A DNA stretch of 64,000 nt, taken from the NCBI GenBank assembly GCA_902363665.1, contig CABJAW010000005.1, positions 124,001-188,000 of the forward strand, given 5' to 3'. The notes beneath the pieces are model-generated. The model ran no database searches and had not been told where the DNA came from. It saw nothing but the letters and a program-made list of their open reading frames with translations. The first letter of the stretch is position 1. Each line of letters starts with the position of its first letter. Origin of the DNA: Lachnospiraceae bacterium. Lineage in GTDB: Bacteria; Bacillota; Clostridia; Lachnospirales; Lachnospiraceae. This document shows, in pieces, positions 9,216-18,916 of the stretch. The translations under genes and the position numbers were made by a program.

Positions 9216-10142
9216 ATGAAGAAACCGGTACTGGTAGTAATGGCTGCCGGCATGGGCAGCCGGTATGGCGGACTGAAGCAGATCGATCCTGTCGATGAAT
9301 ATGGCCACATCATCATGGATTTTTCTGTTTATGACGCGGTCCGTGCAGGATTTGAAAAAGTAGTATTTGTGATTAAGAGAGAAAACGAGGCAGATTTCCG
9401 CGCGGCGATCGGAGACCGCCTTGCAAAGCAGATTGAAGTAGCGTATGTGTTCCAGGAACTGACGAATCTGCCGGAGGGATTTTCTGTGCCGGAGGGTCGT
9501 GTGAAACCGTGGGGCACCGGTCATGCGATTGCAAGCTGCGCAGGTGTGATCGACGGACCGTTTGTTGTTGTCAATGCAGACGATTATTACGGCAGCCGTG
9601 CGTTCCAGATGGCATACGAGTATCTGACGGAACATGAAGACGACGACAAATACCGCTATATGATGGTTGGCTATCAGCTGGAAAATACGCTGACCGACAA
9701 CGGCCATGTAGCGCGCGGCATCTGTGAGACGGATAAGGACGGCTATCTTGTTGATATCACAGAACGGACGCACATCGAAAAACGCGGCGAAGAGACGGCA
9801 TATACCGAAGATGACGGAAAGACCTGGGTGACCATCCCGGCCGGAAGCACCGTTTCGATGAATATGTGGGGCTTTTCCGCGAGCATTTTAAAGGAATTGA
9901 ATGAGCGGTTTGCCGCATTCCTTGCAAAAAATCTGGAGACAAATCCGCTGAAATGTGAATATTTCCTTCCGTTTGTGGTGGATGAGCTGCTGCGCGAGGG
10001 GAAAGCGACCGTACAGGTGCGCAAATCAATGGATAAATGGTACGGCGTGACCTACAAAGAAGACAAGCCGAATGTGGTAGCTGCAATCCGAAAGGTGAAA
10101 GCACAGGGGCTTTATCCGGAGCGGCTCTGGGAGGAAGCATAA
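9216..10142 (+). CDS. sugar-nucleotidyltransferase-like protein
   Basis: Nucleotidyltransferase of 308 residues with the NTP-binding loop near the N-terminus (VMAAGMGSRYGGLKQI) and a second block GTGHAIASCAGVIDGPFVVVNADD with the metal-binding Asp. This is the fold of enzymes that make NDP-sugars from sugar 1-phosphates and NTP. The sequence resembles the stand-alone type common in Clostridia, and the actual sugar is not evident. AGGAGG at 9201 fixes the start at 9216; an in-frame upstream ATG at 9096 lacks a ribosome site and sits just past a terminator. It is monocistronic, followed by a mobile repeat. Confidence 0.85.
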   Translation: MKKPVLVVMAAGMGSRYGGLKQIDPVDEYGHIIMDFSVYDAVRAGFEKVVFVIKRENEADFRAAIGDRLAKQIEVAYVFQELTNLPEGFSVPEGRVKPWGTGHAIASCAGVIDGPFVVVNADDYYGSRAFQMAYEYLTEHEDDDKYRYMMVGYQLENTLTDNGHVARGICETDKDGYLVDITERTHIEKRGEETAYTEDDGKTWVTIPAGSTVSMNMWGFSASILKELNERFAAFLAKNLETNPLKCEYFLPFVVDELLREGKATVQVRKSMDKWYGVTYKEDKPNVVAAIRKVKAQGLYPERLWEEA

Positions 10143-10153
10143 ATATAGAAGAT

Positions 10154-10295
10154 GTAACTGTTCAGAGCCAGGCAAAATTTCATAAAACAGGCGGAAAATG
10201 CTTGCATTTTTAAGCCTGTTTTTGAAATTTTATCTGGCGGATACGCCACACCGACGAAATGCGTAGCATTTTGGAGGTTGGCTCTGAACAGTTAC
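10154..10295 (+). mobile_element. 142-bp MITE-like element, copy 1
   Basis: Non-coding element with terminal inverted repeats starting GTAACTGTTCAGAGCCA and ending in the complement. It differs from copies 2 and 3 at two positions. The interior folds into further hairpins (ACAGGC...GCCTGT, AAAATGC...GCATTTT, GGCG...CGCC). GTAA ends and, in copy 3, an 8-bp target duplication are typical of IS66-family transposons, so it may be moved in trans by an IS66 transposase; this is inference. The sequence AAATATAGAAGAT occurs on both sides of this copy. Confidence 0.85.
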
Positions 10296-10300
10296 GAAAA

Positions 10301-10354
10301 TATAGAAGATATAGAAGATATAGAAGATATAGAAGATATAGAAGATATAGAAGA
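10301..10354 (+). repeat. 9-bp tandem repeat, six copies
   Basis: TATAGAAGA is repeated six times in a row with no mismatches and then partly a seventh time. One more copy lies on the other side of MITE copy 1 at 10144. It lies outside any gene and is a simple slippage repeat. Confidence 0.9.
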
Positions 10355-10360
10355 TATAGG

Positions 10361-10405
10361 AAAACCGACAGGCGGCTTTGTTGAACCAGCTCCTGCCGGT
10401 TTTTT
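10361..10405 (+). terminator. intrinsic terminator
   Basis: Stem AAAACCG-CAGG pairs with CCTG-CGGTTTT around a long loop and runs into TTTTTT. It probably ends the nucleotidyltransferase transcript, now separated from it by the MITE. Confidence 0.7.
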
Positions 10406-10517
10406 GTTGCCTGGCGTGAGAACGCGCATAATCTGACAAATTATGGGGAAAAAGCGCTGCTTACAGGTAAAAAAATGTAAAGAGGAGAGAAAAATAAATC
10501 CTGCTGCAGCGAAAAAG

Positions 10518-10729
10518 AAAACGTTTTAGCTTATAATGGCAAAAAAGGCTGAAAAAGCTGAATTATCACGCAATTCAGCACTTTGATTTTGCGGACAGAA
10601 ACTTAATAAAGTAAAAATGCATAAAAAAACTATGCTAAATTTGAATAGAATAACCAAAACGTTAAAAATAGTGAAAAAACGATTGACAAAACAGGTAGAA
10701 TGCTGTTTAATATGAATCAGAAAACGATT
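10518..10729. promoter_or_regulatory. cluster of LacI-type operator sites
   Basis: Four AAAACG-centred sites precede the LacI gene: AAAACGTTTT at 10518 (perfect palindrome), AAAACGTT at 10656, AAAACGATT overlapping the -35 box at about 10676, and AAAACGATT at 10721 just after the -10 box. The AACGTT core is typical of LacI/CcpA-family operators. Sites over -35 and after -10 would allow autorepression. Confidence 0.55.
10683..10711 (+). promoter_or_regulatory. promoter of the LacI-SBP-permease operon
   Basis: TTGACA (10683-10688), 17-bp spacer, TTTAAT (10706-10711), followed 55 bp later by the LacI start. It lies within the operator cluster. Confidence 0.7.
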
Positions 10730-10765
10730 AAGTAAAGGCAAGTTCAACAAGCAAAGGAGAAAGGC

Positions 10766-11770
10766 ATGGTTTCCATGAAAGATGTTGCGGCAGCCTGCGG
10801 AGTATCTGTAGCAACTGTCAGCAAAGCATTAAGCAATCACCGTGACATCGGTGAAAATACGAAACAGCAGATCAGAGCAATGGCAGAGGAAATGGGATAT
10901 TACCCGAATCAGTCTGCAAGATATCTGAAGACGAACAGAAGCTATAATATCGGTGTACTGTTCGAGGATGCAGCGGGAAGCGGACTGACACATGACTTCT
11001 TTTCCGGAGTCCTGCAGGGCTTCAAGAAAGCGGCAGAGGCAAAGGGATACGATGTGACATTTCTGAATAATACAAGCTCGGATATGTCGTATGTGGATCG
11101 GGCCAGATACCGGGGGTTTGACGGAGTCGCAATTGTGTGCTGTCTGGATTACACCAATCCGAAAATCGTGGAACTTCTGCAGAGCAGCCTGAAGGTCGTT
11201 TCGATCGATTATATCGCGGACAACCGGACGGCGGTGCTTTCCAATAACGCGGACGGCATTGCAAAGCTGATGCAGTACATATTCGGTCTGGGACATACGA
11301 AGATCGCCTACATTCACGGCGACAGCAACCGGGTCACAAGGCAGAGGCTTGCTTCCTATTATACCTGCATGGAAGAGCGCGGGCTTACCGTACCGGAGGG
11401 ATACGTACTTCCGGGACTCTACCGAAATCTTGACAAGGCGTTTGAGCAGACGGAACGGCTGCTGGATCTGAAGAATCCGCCGACCTGCATTATGTATCCT
11501 GATGATATCGCATGCTTCGGAGGAATCAATGCGATCAAAGCAAGAGGTTTATCGATTCCGGATGACATTTCAGTTGCCGGGTACGACGGAGTTAAGGCGG
11601 CGCAGTATGAATCGCCGAAGCTCACCACCTTTTACCAGAACGTCGGAGAGATGGGCAGGCAGGCAGCAGTCAGACTGATCGAGGAGATCGAGCATCCGAT
11701 GACAACGATCCCGGCGATCCATACCGTAGACGGATATCTGCTTCAGGGGCAGACCGTACGGCAGATTTAA
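10766..11770 (+). CDS. LacI family transcriptional regulator
   Basis: Sugar-responsive repressor of 334 residues. The N-terminal HTH is MKDVAAACGVSVATVSKAL with the usual hinge (GYYPNQSARYLKTNRSYNIGVL), followed by a periplasmic-binding-protein-like effector domain with GLGHTKIAYIHGD and the C-terminal DDISVAGYDG block. AAAGGAG at 10753 supports ATG 10766. It is the first gene of a run with a CUT1 sugar importer, which it most likely controls together with itself through the AAAACGTT-type sites in its promoter. The inducer is unknown; linkage to an alpha-xylosidase suggests a xyloglucan-type oligosaccharide. Confidence 0.93.
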   Translation: MVSMKDVAAACGVSVATVSKALSNHRDIGENTKQQIRAMAEEMGYYPNQSARYLKTNRSYNIGVLFEDAAGSGLTHDFFSGVLQGFKKAAEAKGYDVTFLNNTSSDMSYVDRARYRGFDGVAIVCCLDYTNPKIVELLQSSLKVVSIDYIADNRTAVLSNNADGIAKLMQYIFGLGHTKIAYIHGDSNRVTRQRLASYYTCMEERGLTVPEGYVLPGLYRNLDKAFEQTERLLDLKNPPTCIMYPDDIACFGGINAIKARGLSIPDDISVAGYDGVKAAQYESPKLTTFYQNVGEMGRQAAVRLIEEIEHPMTTIPAIHTVDGYLLQGQTVRQI

Positions 11771-11851
11771 ATGAAAAAGAATGTTCTCGCGGGCGACGCG
11801 AAGCAGATAGAGAGGAAAATCATTTTTTATAATTTTAAAGGAGGAAACAAA

Positions 11852-13204
11852 ATGAAAAAGAGACAGGCTTTAAGCGCAGTACTTGCAACAGCTATGGTTG
11901 CTTCCCTTGGGATGACAGCAGCCGCAGCAACGGACGTGGCAGCAAATGATCTTGCTTATAAGGGCGAACTTGAGATCATGCATTATTCTACATCAGAAGA
12001 GTCCGAAGGGAACGGTGGATCTGATGGATTCCGTACCGTACTGGCAGCATGGGATGAGGCTCATCCGGACATTACACTGAATCAGAACGTTCTGGCAAAC
12101 GCAGAGTACAAGACACAGATCGCTACACTGGCAGCAGCTGGTGACCTTCCGGATGTATTCCTTCTTCAGGGTATGAATACGAAGGATTGGGCAAAGCAGG
12201 GACTGGTATATGATCTGACTGATGCGATCAAGGCTTCTCCATATTATAACGATTACGTACAGAACTACTTCACACCGTTCACAGACGGCGATTCCATTTA
12301 CGGATATCCGGTACTGACAGGTGGTACCTGTACAGTAGTTATTTACGACAAGGCAATGTGGAAGGATGCAGGATTTGACGCATTCCCGACAACATGGGAA
12401 GATGTAGAGAAGGCTTCTGAGTACTTCAACGAGCAGGGCATCACAACCGTAGCATTCGGCAATGGCGGTAAGTGGCAGGCTAACTCAGACTTCCTTTCCA
12501 CTCTGGGCAACCGTTACACAGGTCCGGACTGGTTCTTAAGCCTGATTAACAAGGGCGGCGCTGCTTTCACAGATGAAGCATTCGTAAAGGCTCTTACCGA
12601 GATGCAGCACCTGTTCACAGAGACCTCAATCTTCAATGAGGACTTCAATGCAGTAACAAACGAGGATGCCCGTGAGTACTATATCTCCGGCGATGCAGCA
12701 GCATTCATCGGCGGCAACTGGGATGAGTCCTACATCTGGGCTACACTGAAAGAATCTGATGAAGAGAAATGGAACAACATGGGATTTGCAGTTCTTCCGC
12801 AGCCGGCAGACGCTACAGAAGCTCCGACATCTCAGAACATCGGTCTTGGATATGCAGTAGCAATCAGCTCCAAGGTTGCTGAGGATCCGGACAAGCTCGC
12901 AGCAGCAATCGATCTGGCTCAGGAAATTACAGGACCGGCATTCGCAAGCTACGTAGCAGAGAACTATGCACTTGGCGGACTGACCAAGGTTGGCGATGTT
13001 GACCTCTCCAGCTTCGATCAGATCACACAGGATTTCTACAACTACTCTTATGTTGATACAGAGCCGTGCGAGATCTATGACTCCTACATCACAAACGCTG
13101 TATGGGATGTTCTGAACACAGACCTTCAGACTATGATGAACGGTGAGATGTCTCCGGAAGATGTAGCAGCTAACGCTCAGAAGGCATACGAAGAGAACTA
13201 CTAA
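11852..13204 (+). CDS. CUT1-type sugar ABC transporter substrate-binding protein
   Basis: Extracellular family 1 solute-binding protein, 450 residues, feeding the two permeases downstream. The start at 11852 follows AAAGGAGG; an in-frame ATG right after the lacI stop at 11771 has no ribosome site. The signal peptide ([20 protein letters not shown], then TAAAAT) has no cysteine, so there is no lipobox. The mature region shows [19 protein letters not shown] and [12 protein letters not shown], typical of the family. No ATPase gene is nearby, as usual for CUT1 clusters that share an MsmX/MsmK-type ATPase encoded elsewhere. The ligand is inferred to be a hemicellulose oligosaccharide. Confidence 0.92.
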   Translation: MKKRQALSAVLATAMVASLGMTAAAATDVAANDLAYKGELEIMHYSTSEESEGNGGSDGFRTVLAAWDEAHPDITLNQNVLANAEYKTQIATLAAAGDLPDVFLLQGMNTKDWAKQGLVYDLTDAIKASPYYNDYVQNYFTPFTDGDSIYGYPVLTGGTCTVVIYDKAMWKDAGFDAFPTTWEDVEKASEYFNEQGITTVAFGNGGKWQANSDFLSTLGNRYTGPDWFLSLINKGGAAFTDEAFVKALTEMQHLFTETSIFNEDFNAVTNEDAREYYISGDAAAFIGGNWDESYIWATLKESDEEKWNNMGFAVLPQPADATEAPTSQNIGLGYAVAISSKVAEDPDKLAAAIDLAQEITGPAFASYVAENYALGGLTKVGDVDLSSFDQITQDFYNYSYVDTEPCEIYDSYITNAVWDVLNTDLQTMMNGEMSPEDVAANAQKAYEENY

Positions 13205-13241
13205 AATCAAAAACCAAGGCAGAAGCCTTACAGGGAATGAG

Positions 13242-13283
13242 AAGACCGTTCTGCCCGCGGGAGCGGGCGGGACGGTCTTTCTT
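13242..13283 (+). terminator. intercistronic hairpin between binding protein and permease
   Basis: AAGACCGT pairs with ACGGTCTT, and inside it GCCCGC pairs with GCGGGC, followed by TTTCTT. It lies between the binding-protein stop and the permease start. Such hairpins let the binding protein be made in excess over the membrane parts by partial termination or 3' end protection. Confidence 0.75.
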
Positions 13284-13327
13284 AAAGGGTTTCCCTCTGC
13301 ACACAGCAGGAAAGAGAGGAATGTTCT

Positions 13328-14221
13328 ATGTTAAATGCAATTAAGCCCAAGACAAAAACAGTAGTATTGTACCTGCTGGTTCCGGTCGTCATGTTTATTT
13401 TCACGGTTTTTGTACCGCTGGTTACGGCGCTGGTATATAGTTTCTTTGAATGGAAGGGTGGCCCGCAAAAGACATTTACAGGTCTTGACAATTACATAAA
13501 GCTGTTCCATGACGCAACGTTCTGGGAGGCATTCGGGCATAATATTTATCTTGTAATCGCATGTATCATCGGTCAGATCGGCATCGCATTTGTTCTTGTT
13601 ATGATGGTAAATTCCAAGCTGGTAAAATGCAAAACGATCCACCGTACCTTCGGATTTTTCCCAAGCACCATCGCAGCAGTTTGTATCGGTTTGATCTGGA
13701 ATATGATCTACCACAACAAGTACGGTATCCTGAACTGGTTCCTGACCGCCATCGGACGGAAGGATCTGTGTCAGGTATGGCTGAATAATACCGATCTTGT
13801 CATGCTGCTTGTTACGATTCCTCTGATCTGGCAGTATATTGGTTATTATATGGTAATCATCCTGTCAGCGATCGCATCTATTAGTACGGATATTTTTGAG
13901 AGCGCGGAGATTGACGGCGCAAACGGATTCCAGAAAGCCGTTTACATCACGCTTCCTCTTATTAAAAATACAATGCTGGTATGTATTACTCTTTGTATCG
14001 CCGGCAACATGAAAGCATTTGATAATATCTTCGTTATGACCAAGGGTGGGCCTGGTACGGCTTCCATGGTTATGGCGATGTACGGATACCAGATTTCCTT
14101 CAATCAGAGCAATATGGGTTACGGAAGCTGTATCTCAGTTGGAATCTTTGTTTTGTCACTGATTGTAATCGGTGGTTCTCAGGCACTGATCAAATATGTG
14201 ACAAGAGAGAAGGAGGCGTAG
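13328..14221 (+). CDS. sugar ABC transporter permease, MalF/UgpA type
   Basis: Inner-membrane permease of 297 residues with six predicted helices. The N-terminal helix is YLLVPVVMFIFTVFVPLV. The EAA loop that docks the ATPase is DIFESAEIDGANGFQKAVYI with the conserved EAxxDGA..xxF pattern and the following P. It pairs with the MalG-type permease 4 bp downstream. No ribosome site stronger than AAAGAGAGG precedes it. Confidence 0.93.
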   Translation: MLNAIKPKTKTVVLYLLVPVVMFIFTVFVPLVTALVYSFFEWKGGPQKTFTGLDNYIKLFHDATFWEAFGHNIYLVIACIIGQIGIAFVLVMMVNSKLVKCKTIHRTFGFFPSTIAAVCIGLIWNMIYHNKYGILNWFLTAIGRKDLCQVWLNNTDLVMLLVTIPLIWQYIGYYMVIILSAIASISTDIFESAEIDGANGFQKAVYITLPLIKNTMLVCITLCIAGNMKAFDNIFVMTKGGPGTASMVMAMYGYQISFNQSNMGYGSCISVGIFVLSLIVIGGSQALIKYVTREKEA

Positions 14222-14225
14222 AAAG

Positions 14226-15089
14226 ATGGCTAAGACAAGTACTCCTGGAACACATAAAGTAAAAAAAAGCTTTCTTGCAGTGTTTATGAATCTGGTTCTC
14301 TGGATTTTTTCTCTGTCCTGTATTTTCCCGATCGTGTGGATGATCTATTCCTCACTGAAAGAGAAACGGGCGTTTAACGCAGACATCATCGGACTTCCGA
14401 AGAGTCCGACTCTGGTCAACTATATCCGGATTCTTTCCAACCCGGATTACCATCTGGCACAGTCAATGTGGAACAGCCTTCGTACCACGGTCCTGTCGAT
14501 CATTTTGATCATTGCATTCAGCTTTATTGTCGGATATATCCTGGCACGTGTCCGTTTCAAACTGAACCGTGTACTGTATATTATGTTCCTGATGGGTATG
14601 CTGATCCCGATTCACTCCCTTCTGGTTCCGATTTATGTCGTATTCAGACGCTGCGGAATTTCAAACCACTGGTTTACCCTGCTTCTGCCATACGTATCCT
14701 TTGGACTTCCAATGGGCATCTTCCTGGTGGAGGGCTTCGTAAAGACGGTTCCGGTTGATCTGGAGGAGGCAGCAGCCATTGATGGAAGCAGCTTCAGCCA
14801 TACGCTGTGGAATATCATTTTCCCAATCTGCCGTCCGATCCTGGTAACGGTAGCGATCATTCAGGTATTCAGCTGCTGGAATGAGTTCTCTTTCGCTTTG
14901 GTTCTGATCAAGGATGTCGGACTGCAGACCGTTCCGCTTGCACTGACTCAGTTCAAGGGTCAGTTTGCATCGGATTACCCGAAACAGATGGCAGCAATGC
15001 TGATCACAATGGCGCCGATCGTTGTTCTGTACTTTGCATTCAGTAAGCAGATCATCAACGGTATGGTAGCCGGAGCGGTTAAGGGCTGA
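14226..15089 (+). CDS. sugar ABC transporter permease, MalG/UgpE type
   Basis: Second permease of the CUT1 importer, 287 residues, six predicted helices. The EAA loop is VDLEEAAAIDGSSFSHTLW. The C-terminal KQIINGMVAGAVKG tail is typical of MalG-like subunits. It is the last gene of the operon; a terminator lies about 90 bp downstream. Confidence 0.93.
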   Translation: MAKTSTPGTHKVKKSFLAVFMNLVLWIFSLSCIFPIVWMIYSSLKEKRAFNADIIGLPKSPTLVNYIRILSNPDYHLAQSMWNSLRTTVLSIILIIAFSFIVGYILARVRFKLNRVLYIMFLMGMLIPIHSLLVPIYVVFRRCGISNHWFTLLLPYVSFGLPMGIFLVEGFVKTVPVDLEEAAAIDGSSFSHTLWNIIFPICRPILVTVAIIQVFSCWNEFSFALVLIKDVGLQTVPLALTQFKGQFASDYPKQMAAMLITMAPIVVLYFAFSKQIINGMVAGAVKG

Positions 15090-15178
15090 TTGCGAATGTC
15101 CGCTTTACAAAGTAAATGCTTTTCCAGATTTGAGAGGGAAGATTATCAATATAAAAAAAGAATAAGATGAGAAAGATG

Positions 15179-15212
15179 GGAGCAGGGCAGAGAGAGGTGT
15201 CCTGCTCCTTTT
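15179..15212 (+). terminator. intrinsic terminator after the CUT1 operon
   Basis: GGAGCAGG pairs with CCTGCTCC around a 14-base loop, then TTTT. The rest of the 312-bp gap before the AraC gene shows no other clear feature. Confidence 0.75.
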
Positions 15213-15401
15213 GGGTTCGTGGCAGAACACGGATCTCCGCTTTCCATGTACTGTGGAAGAAATTTGGAAGGGGTGGTCGAAACATCACACAGGAAAGAGA
15301 AAAGTATGTGCATTGAGATGTGAATGCGAAAAGGCATCAGCGGAAAAGGGTGGAGATGTGAGACGAAGAAGTTTCGTCGGAAGAAAAAGGGAGGTGTGTG
15401 T

Positions 15402-16253
15402 ATGGAATATTATCAGGAAATGGTCGAGACAGAGGCCGGAATACCGGCACGGATCTACTATGGCGGAACCGGAAGGGATAAGCTGTATTATCCGCTGCAC
15501 TGGCACCGGAACCTGGAATTTGATCTGGTGATGGAAGGACGGATCCGTGGCCGGGTAAATGGAAAAGAGCAGAGTGCGGGTCCGGGCGAGATTTTTTTTG
15601 TGAACAGCGGCGAGCTGCACGAGACGGACGGGAGCGGGGAACGGATCCTACGCTGTGTGACGCTGCTGCTCGATGAACAGCTGCTGGAGGAATACTGCGA
15701 TGAGCTTGACCGCATCTGCTTTGTAATCGAGAAGAGAAGTCCGCAGGAAAAACGCATTGCAATGCTGATTCAGGAGTGCGCACGGATCTGGAAAAAGAAA
15801 GAAAACTATTATGAACTGGAGCTTGCGATAAGGCTGCGGCAGATCTGCTGCATTTTGCTGCGGGAGTGTGCAAAAAGCAGGGAAGATGGCACACGGCTTC
15901 GCATACAGGAGCATCAGCGGCTGAAACGCATTAAGCAGGCGATCTCTTACATGGAGCAAAATTATGAGAAAAACCTGTCGATTCAGTCGATGGGAAATTA
16001 TATGGGGATGACACCGGCTTATTTTTCCAGATTTTTTAAAAATTCTGCCGGTCAGAACTTTCATGAGTATCTGGAACGCATCCGCGTATGCCGGGCAAAA
16101 GAAGAACTGGAGGGTGGCGATGGTGCGGTGACGGAAATTGCGTTTCTGTGTGGCTTTCCCAATGTGAAGTCTTTTATCAACGCATTTAAAAAGGAATACA
16201 GCACGACGCCGGCGCAGTACCGAAAAAAATGGAATGAAAAAGATAAAAAATGA
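15402..16253 (+). CDS. AraC family transcriptional regulator
   Basis: Two-domain regulator of 283 residues. The N-terminal cupin sensor shows HWHRNLEFDLVMEGRIRG and the proline/glycine-rich GEIFFVNSGELHE. The C-terminal double HTH shows SIQSMGNYMGMTPAYFSRFF and VTEIAFLCGFPNVKSFINAF. AAGGGAGGTG fixes the start at 15402 rather than an upstream in-frame ATG at 15324. It lies between the CUT1 importer and the alpha-xylosidase gene and likely activates one or both in response to a sugar. Confidence 0.92.
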   Translation: MEYYQEMVETEAGIPARIYYGGTGRDKLYYPLHWHRNLEFDLVMEGRIRGRVNGKEQSAGPGEIFFVNSGELHETDGSGERILRCVTLLLDEQLLEEYCDELDRICFVIEKRSPQEKRIAMLIQECARIWKKKENYYELELAIRLRQICCILLRECAKSREDGTRLRIQEHQRLKRIKQAISYMEQNYEKNLSIQSMGNYMGMTPAYFSRFFKNSAGQNFHEYLERIRVCRAKEELEGGDGAVTEIAFLCGFPNVKSFINAFKKEYSTTPAQYRKKWNEKDKK

Positions 16254-16340
16254 CTATAAATACACGAAAAATGGATAGACATAGCGGAATTACTGTGATA
16301 AAAAAGACATAGAAATGGTAGTGCTGAAAAAGGAAAAAAC

Positions 16341-16482
16341 GTAACTGTTCAGAGCCAACCTCCAAAATGCTACGCATTTCGTCGGTGTGGCGTATCCGCC
16401 AAATAAAATTTCAAAAACAGGCTTAAAAATGCAAGCATTTTCCGCCTGTTTTATGAAATTTTGCTTGGCTCTGAACAGTTAC
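16341..16482 (-). mobile_element. 142-bp MITE-like element, copy 2 (reverse orientation)
   Basis: Reverse complement identical at all 142 positions to copy 3. It is flanked on both sides by AAAAAAC, a likely 7-bp target duplication (16334-16340 and 16483-16489). It ends only 30 bp before the alpha-xylosidase start, so it separates that gene from any promoter upstream or supplies part of its leader. Confidence 0.88.
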
Positions 16483-16512
16483 AAAAAACAAACAAAAAGG
16501 AGGACACAGAAC

Positions 16513-18834
16513 ATGAAATTTACAGAAGGTTACTGGCTGCGCAGTGAACGCGCAAACGGTTTGTTTGCAGCAGAGGGCTACACCGTGGACCGGATCCCGG
16601 GCGGTATGCGTGTGGTTGCACCGGTTGGAAAAATTAACGGCAGAGGCGATACCTTAAATATGCCGACGATTACCGTAGAGTTCAAAGCGTGTGCAGCGGG
16701 TACGATTTCCGTGAAGGCTTGGCATTATGAGGGATACGACAATCATCTGCCGCAGTATGAGAAGAATGAGACGATGATCGAGCCGGAAGTAACGATCACA
16801 GAGGAGGAAGCAGTTCTGGATACCGGCGTGCTGAAGGTACGTGTGGACCGAAGAAACTTCAGTTATTCATTTGAAGCAGATGGAAAAGTGCTGACGACCT
16901 GCGGCTTCCGCAATCTCGGCTACATGAGATGGGACAGACAGCCATCTACGATGTTCCCGGCCGGCAATTATCTTACGGAGGATCACAAGCCGTATATGAT
17001 GACGGAGCTTTCCGTCGGAGTCGGCGAGTGCGTTTACGGCTTTGGTGAGCGTTTCACGGCATTTGTAAAGAACGGCCAGAGTGTGGATACGTGGAATGAG
17101 GATGGCGGCACCGCTTCTCAGATCGCTTACAAGAGTATTCCATTTTATATGACAAACCGGGGCTACGGTGTATTTGTGGACAGCTCGGATAATGTATCGT
17201 TTGAGGTTGCAAGTGAGAAGGTAGAGTACGTGGGCTTTTCCGTTCCGGGCGAGTCGATCTCCTATTACTTCTTCTACGGCCCGACACCGAAGCAGATTTT
17301 AAATGGCTACACAGCACTGACTGGTCGCCCGGCACTGCCGCCGGCATGGTCCTTTGGACTGTGGCTGTCGACCTCCTTTACGACCAATTATAACGAAGAG
17401 ACGACAAGCTCCTTTATCAATGGCATGATCGACCGTGGCATTCCGCTCAGTGTATTTCATTTTGACTGCTTTTGGATGAAGGCGTTCCACTGGTGTGATT
17501 TCGAGTGGGATAAGGACTGCTTCCCGGATATCCGCGGCACACTGCAGCGTTATCATGAGAAGGGACTGAAGATCTGCGCATGGATCAATCCGTACATCGC
17601 GCAGGGTACTTCATTTTTCCGCGAGGGCATGGAGAATGGCTATCTTCTGAAACGTGCAGACGGAAAGGGCGTATGGCAGACCGACAACTGGCAGGCCGGC
17701 ATGGGACTGGTGGATTTCACGAATCCGGATGCAGTGAAGTGGTACACCGACAAGCTGCGTATGATCCTGGAATGCGGCGTGGACTGCTTCAAGACGGATT
17801 TCGGCGAGCGTATCCCGGTCAATGTAACGTACTACGATGGCAGTGATCCGCAGGCGATGCATAATTATTATACGTATCTGTATAACAAGGCAGTATTCAA
17901 CCTGCTCAAAGAAGTAAAGGGAGAGCAGGAGGCAGTGCTGTTTGCAAGAAGTGCAACGGCAGGCGGACAGCAGTTCCCGGTACACTGGGGCGGCGACTGC
18001 TTCGCAAATTATCCATCCATGGCAGAGACACTGCGCGGCGGTCTCTCCTTTGCGATGAGTGGTTTCTCCTTCTGGAGCCATGATATTTCCGGATTTGAGA
18101 GCACGGCAACGCCGGATCTGTATAAGAGATGGGCAGCGTTCGGACTGATGTCCACACACAGCCGTCTGCACGGATCAGGAAGCTATCGTGTGCCGTGGCT
18201 GTTTGATGAGGAGGCATGCGACGTGGTGGCAGCGTTTACGAAGCTGAAATGCCGGTTGATGCCGTATCTGTATGCGAAATCGATCGAGGCACATGAGGAG
18301 GGCACTCCGGTGATGCGTCCGATGGTATTTGAGTATACAGAAGATCCGGCTGCTGCGTACCTTGATACGCAGTATATGCTTGGCGAATCCCTTTTGGTAT
18401 CTCCGATCTTCCGCGAGGATGGTGTAAGCGAATATTATCTTCCGGCAGGAAAATGGACACATCTTTTAAGCGGCGAAGTGCGTGACGGAGGCTGCTGGCA
18501 GAAGGATACGTATGATTATTTCTCTATGCCGCTGTATGTGCGTGAGAATACACTGCTTGCGATCGGCGCGGAGGAAATGCGTCCGGATTACGATTATGCA
18601 AAGGGCGTTTCCCTGCGTCTGTATCAGCCAAAGGACGGCGCGGCAGCTAAGTGTGTGATCCCGGCAGTGGATGGAAGCATCGTAAACCGTATCACCGCAG
18701 TAAAAGACGGCGCGAAAGTGACCGTGACACTGGAGAAAGCGCTTGAGAAAATCGAACTTACCGTTTACACAGGAACAGAAGTGAAGAAGGTGACGATTCC
18801 GGCAGGTGTGACGGAGTTTACGGCGGAAGTATAA
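16513..18834 (+). CDS. yicI: alpha-xylosidase, GH31 (YicI type)
   Basis: GH31 retaining enzyme of 773 residues, near the length of E. coli YicI and very similar in the motifs I remember. It releases alpha-linked xylose from xyloglucan oligosaccharides or isoprimeverose. The catalytic nucleophile is D429 in CFKTDFGERIP and the acid/base is D495 in HWGGDCFANY. Substrate-pocket blocks VFHFDCFWMKAFHWCDFEWD and SFWSHDISGFE are intact. There is no signal peptide, so it acts on imported sugar. AAAGGAGGAC precedes ATG 16513; a longer in-frame ORF upstream runs through the MITE and is not used. The gene is flanked by two identical MITEs in opposite orientation. Confidence 0.95.
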   Translation: MKFTEGYWLRSERANGLFAAEGYTVDRIPGGMRVVAPVGKINGRGDTLNMPTITVEFKACAAGTISVKAWHYEGYDNHLPQYEKNETMIEPEVTITEEEAVLDTGVLKVRVDRRNFSYSFEADGKVLTTCGFRNLGYMRWDRQPSTMFPAGNYLTEDHKPYMMTELSVGVGECVYGFGERFTAFVKNGQSVDTWNEDGGTASQIAYKSIPFYMTNRGYGVFVDSSDNVSFEVASEKVEYVGFSVPGESISYYFFYGPTPKQILNGYTALTGRPALPPAWSFGLWLSTSFTTNYNEETTSSFINGMIDRGIPLSVFHFDCFWMKAFHWCDFEWDKDCFPDIRGTLQRYHEKGLKICAWINPYIAQGTSFFREGMENGYLLKRADGKGVWQTDNWQAGMGLVDFTNPDAVKWYTDKLRMILECGVDCFKTDFGERIPVNVTYYDGSDPQAMHNYYTYLYNKAVFNLLKEVKGEQEAVLFARSATAGGQQFPVHWGGDCFANYPSMAETLRGGLSFAMSGFSFWSHDISGFESTATPDLYKRWAAFGLMSTHSRLHGSGSYRVPWLFDEEACDVVAAFTKLKCRLMPYLYAKSIEAHEEGTPVMRPMVFEYTEDPAAAYLDTQYMLGESLLVSPIFREDGVSEYYLPAGKWTHLLSGEVRDGGCWQKDTYDYFSMPLYVRENTLLAIGAEEMRPDYDYAKGVSLRLYQPKDGAAAKCVIPAVDGSIVNRITAVKDGAKVTVTLEKALEKIELTVYTGTEVKKVTIPAGVTEFTAEV

Positions 18835-18916
18835 GGGATGCTTTTGGTACAAGGCGGATAAAATTTCATAAATGAAGTATTTTGATTATAAAGCGTTTCG
18901 GATATAAAGTATTTTG

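Noticed and set aside
10301..10354. Possible CRISPR-like array
   Set aside because: Units are 9 bp with no spacers and no cas genes nearby.
11771..11851. Longer N-terminus for the CUT1 binding protein starting right after the lacI stop
   Set aside because: No ribosome site there, and it would bury the signal peptide; AAAGGAGG supports the later ATG.
16387..16512. Longer alpha-xylosidase start inside the MITE
   Set aside because: The extra 42 residues come from the mobile element and have no family similarity; a strong ribosome site precedes the later ATG.
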